Source: Oscillospiraceae bacterium
GTDB lineage: Bacteria > Bacillota > Clostridia > Oscillospirales > Acutalibacteraceae
Direction: 5' to 3'
Length of the DNA: 8,217 nt
NCBI GenBank assembly: GCA_902797915.1
Contig: CADBUK010000103.1
Coordinates: forward strand, 1 to 8,217
Position 1 is the first letter of the stretch; every line of letters starts with the position of its first letter. The position numbers and the translations under genes are program-made. The notes beneath the pieces are model-generated. The model ran no database searches. It was not told the origin of the DNA and saw only the letters and a list, made by a program, of their open reading frames with translations. Positions 6,076-8,217 of the stretch are shown piece by piece.

Positions 6076-8217
6076 TTATGCCTTTGTGTAAGCCATATAG
6101 CTTACCTCTGTTGAGTAAACGGTGTATTCCTCGCCGCCGAGTTCATAAGTAACAAAAGCAATAGCGCCGGTTACGAATGAAATATCGGTCTTTCTTGAAA
6201 TGTCGAATACGAACTGCTGTGAATCGGACGTCTGAGTTCTTGCGACCTTCTGTGCGCTTGTGCCTACTGAAGCCATTAGATATTCATAAGTAACCTTATT
6301 GTTTTCAACGGTTGCGCCTGCGGTTGTGTCATTCTTATTAATGATACCGCCGCTGATGTAGGTTGCGCCCTCAGGCAAGTCGTAAGAAGCAACAATCTTT
6401 GAAACCATACGGGTACTGTCGTAAGCCATATAGTTGATTGCCGCAACAGCCTTTTCCTCGCCGTTTCTGCAGGTAACAACTGCGGTCTGAGTCATACGGA
6501 AGGTAAAGGTTTCGCCGTAGCCGACAACCTTGTCGTTGATAAGCCATTCGGTGTCCTTGGTTGCGCCGTCCGCAGTAACGGTAATCAGCTCATCCCAAGC
6601 GGAATCAATCGGGCCGCCGCTAACGTTTGTTTCAGCGTTCTTGCAGCCTGTGTAAGTGATTGTCATTGAAGCTGCAGGCTTAGCAGTGTAAACAGCCTTA
6701 ATATCAACGTCGCCGTTAATTGTAATGCTTTCGCCGATTGCCTCGCCGTTAACGGTGAAGCCCGTAACGTTGTAGAAGAACAGAACGGGTGCGGTTAATG
6801 TAGCGTCGCCGATTGTAATTGCATTGCCGTTGATTGAAACGTCGTAAGTGCCGTTTTCAAGGTAAGCCATATCTGCAACAGCTCTGTCCTTACCGATAAC
6901 GGAAACCTTTGAAGTGTCAGCGGCAGGCTCGGCAGCTGCGGTTGCAGCATAAACCGTGTATGTTGCGTCGCCGTTTACAACTACGCCGTAGTCAGCGGTG
7001 TTAACGTTGATTGTTCTTTCAACGCCCGTGTAGTTATTAGTCCACTTGTAAACCTTGCCTTCGCCGTTGTAATTAAGGTTAACAAGCTCGCCGTAGTTTG
7101 CAACGATATCGCTGCTTGTTTCTATACCGTCAACATTCTTAACGAATGTGATTGTGTAACTGTGAAGTTCAAGCAGGCTTGCCGCTTCTGTTAATGCAGC
7201 GGTCTTGCTGTCAATGAATGCCTGAGACTTGGTCTGGTCGCCAACCGTTACGGTTGCCTTGATTGCGTCTGTTGCATTCTTGTAAGCAGTAAGTGAAGCT
7301 GCAGAATACTTAACGGTATTTGCAAGATTTGCTTCAACAACGCCGAGGCATGCTGTGTAAGCAGTCCAGTCTGTTTCATCGTAAACAGCGTTTGCCATAT
7401 CCTCATATCCGCAAACCGTGCAGGTCGGAACGGTGTAGCCGTTATTCACGCCGCTTGCTGCATGATAAACATTTTCGTATGTGCAGTTAACGGTGTCTGT
7501 AATATCGCAGCCGCTAACTGTGCAGTTTGCAACGTGGTGGCCGTTATTGTCGGTTACATAAGTGCCAAAGTTGTGAGCAGTTGTGCTCTTAACTTCTCTT
7601 GTGTAAGTTGCGGGGCCCGTAACCTCTGCAAAATCAGCATCCCAGCCGTAGGTGTAATGGTTGGTTGCGTCGTGCTCAACTTCGCCTGTAAACTCTGTAG
7701 GAGCAACGGCTGCAACACCTTCTGCGGTTGTACCGTAATCAAGGTTTTCTGTTTTAATTGTACCGTCGTTAACGTCAGCAAATGTGATTGCGTATTTGTT
7801 AACAGTGCTGCTGTAAGTAGCAGTGTAGGTTACGGCACCCGTTACCATCGTAACATCGGGAGCCCAGCCTACGAAGGTAAAAGTGTACTGCGCGGTAGCA
7901 GCCTTGGTCGGAGTTACGCCCGTGTAAGCGGGAGTTTCGCCGTAAGCAACCTCGCTGCTCTGAAGCTCGGTGCCGTCCTCGTCATTAAACGCAACGGTGT
8001 ACTTGTTAACCGTGCTGTTGTAGGTTGCGGTGTAAGTAGTATCGCCGGCTACTGCAACAACTTCGTTATCCCAACCTGCAAAGGTGTAGGTGTACTGAGC
8101 GGTAGCAGCCTTGGTCGGTGTCTCGCCTGCATAAGTAACAGTTGAACCTTCGGTTAAGGTCTGCTGATCAAGCACTGTTATGCCGTCTTCATCAACAAAG
8201 GTTACGGTGTAAATATA
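6076..8217 (-). CDS. Large secreted/surface repeat protein, C-terminal 713 residues (open at right edge)
   Basis: The frame is open to the window edge, so the N-terminus and signal peptide are not visible. The GTG at 8175 is an internal Val codon. Order of modules in visible numbering: two InlB-type (Listeria-Bacteroides/Flg_new-like) beta repeats at 3-72 and 73-141, with YTVTFVDEDG, TPTKAATAQYT, FAGW or FVGW, and TYTATY; a diverged third copy at 142-211; a cysteine-containing module at about 214-271 with CTVSGC and CTVCGY; a FIVAR-like helical segment at about 277-351; another beta repeat beginning YTITFVKN at about 354-423; two less clear beta modules at 432-600; and a C-terminal domain at about 601-713 ending in EEYTVYSTEVSYMAYTKA. 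The composition is rich in Thr, Ala, Val and Asn. There is no LPXTG motif, SLH domain or dockerin at the C-terminus, so any anchoring must lie in the missing N-terminal part. It is probably an extracellular adhesion or carbohydrate-associated protein. The specific function is unknown. Confidence 0.85.
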   Translation of the reverse strand, partial: YIYTVTFVDEDGITVLDQQTLTEGSTVTYAGETPTKAATAQYTYTFAGWDNEVVAVAGDTTYTATYNSTVNKYTVAFNDEDGTELQSSEVAYGETPAYTGVTPTKAATAQYTFTFVGWAPDVTMVTGAVTYTATYSSTVNKYAITFADVNDGTIKTENLDYGTTAEGVAAVAPTEFTGEVEHDATNHYTYGWDADFAEVTGPATYTREVKSTTAHNFGTYVTDNNGHHVANCTVSGCDITDTVNCTYENVYHAASGVNNGYTVPTCTVCGYEDMANAVYDETDWTAYTACLGVVEANLANTVKYSAASLTAYKNATDAIKATVTVGDQTKSQAFIDSKTAALTEAASLLELHSYTITFVKNVDGIETSSDIVANYGELVNLNYNGEGKVYKWTNNYTGVERTINVNTADYGVVVNGDATYTVYAATAAAEPAADTSKVSVIGKDRAVADMAYLENGTYDVSINGNAITIGDATLTAPVLFFYNVTGFTVNGEAIGESITINGDVDIKAVYTAKPAASMTITYTGCKNAETNVSGGPIDSAWDELITVTADGATKDTEWLINDKVVGYGETFTFRMTQTAVVTCRNGEEKAVAAINYMAYDSTRMVSKIVASYDLPEGATYISGGIINKNDTTAGATVENNKVTYEYLMASVGTSAQKVARTQTSDSQQFVFDISRKTDISFVTGAIAFVTYELGGEEYTVYSTEVSYMAYTKA
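7795..8211 (-). repeat. Tandem pair of InlB-type coding repeats
   Basis: Two adjacent repeats encode 70 and 69 residues (8002-8211 and 7795-8001). The protein units both contain DEDG, TPTKAATAQYT and STVNK. At DNA level, 7883-7911 and 8090-8118 are identical over 28 of 29 bases at a spacing of 207 bases. This points to recent duplication or gene conversion. A third, strongly diverged copy follows to about 7585. Confidence 0.85.

Noticed and set aside
7462..8145. 227-codon plus-strand open frame rich in Cys and Val opposite the surface protein
   Set aside because: Its repeats simply mirror the coding repeats of the minus-strand gene, and no start signal precedes it.
7585..8211. Possible CRISPR-like array because of regularly spaced repeats
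   Set aside because: The period is about 207 bases, a whole number of codons, and the repeats encode InlB-type protein units; there are no short identical repeats with unique spacers.

Overview
The window looks like chromosomal DNA from a low-to-moderate GC Clostridia, most plausibly a gut or rumen Oscillospirales/Ruminococcaceae-type bacterium. This rests on strong AGGAGG- or AGGGGG-type ribosome binding sites, AT-rich sigma-A-like promoters, a DUF4250 protein, a long-form clostridial glutamyl-tRNA synthetase and a large threonine-rich secreted protein with InlB-type repeats. The lineage is inferred from gene content; no rRNA or marker gene is present to settle it.

Left part (1-2448): a minus-strand operon of glutamyl-tRNA synthetase (gltX) followed by glutaminyl-tRNA synthetase (glnS). 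The two overlap by one base (TAATG), and glnS runs off the left edge. Its promoter region is shared with a divergent plus-strand gene for a 59-residue DUF4250 protein. Eleven bases after that gene lies a 17-codon open frame that looks like the broken N-terminus of a DUF6198/YitT-like membrane protein.

Middle (2700-4920): a bidirectional terminator separates the DUF4250 side from a minus-strand TetR-type regulator. A second terminator separates that regulator from a minus-strand 12-TM-type ArsB/NhaD (SLC13-like) permease. A compact intergenic region with two back-to-back promoters separates the permease from a divergent plus-strand FRG-domain protein of unknown function.

Right part (5867-8217): a 15-bp perfect hairpin terminates the FRG gene from one side and a minus-strand surface-protein operon from the other. 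The operon holds the C-terminal 713 residues of a large extracellular repeat protein, open at the right edge, and then a 37-residue peptide with an acidic tail. The peptide's ribosome binding site abuts the stop codon of the big gene. I see no CRISPR array, no RNA gene, no insertion sequence and no complete novel multi-gene system. The least explained items are the FRG protein, the acidic-tail peptide and the DUF6198 remnant.
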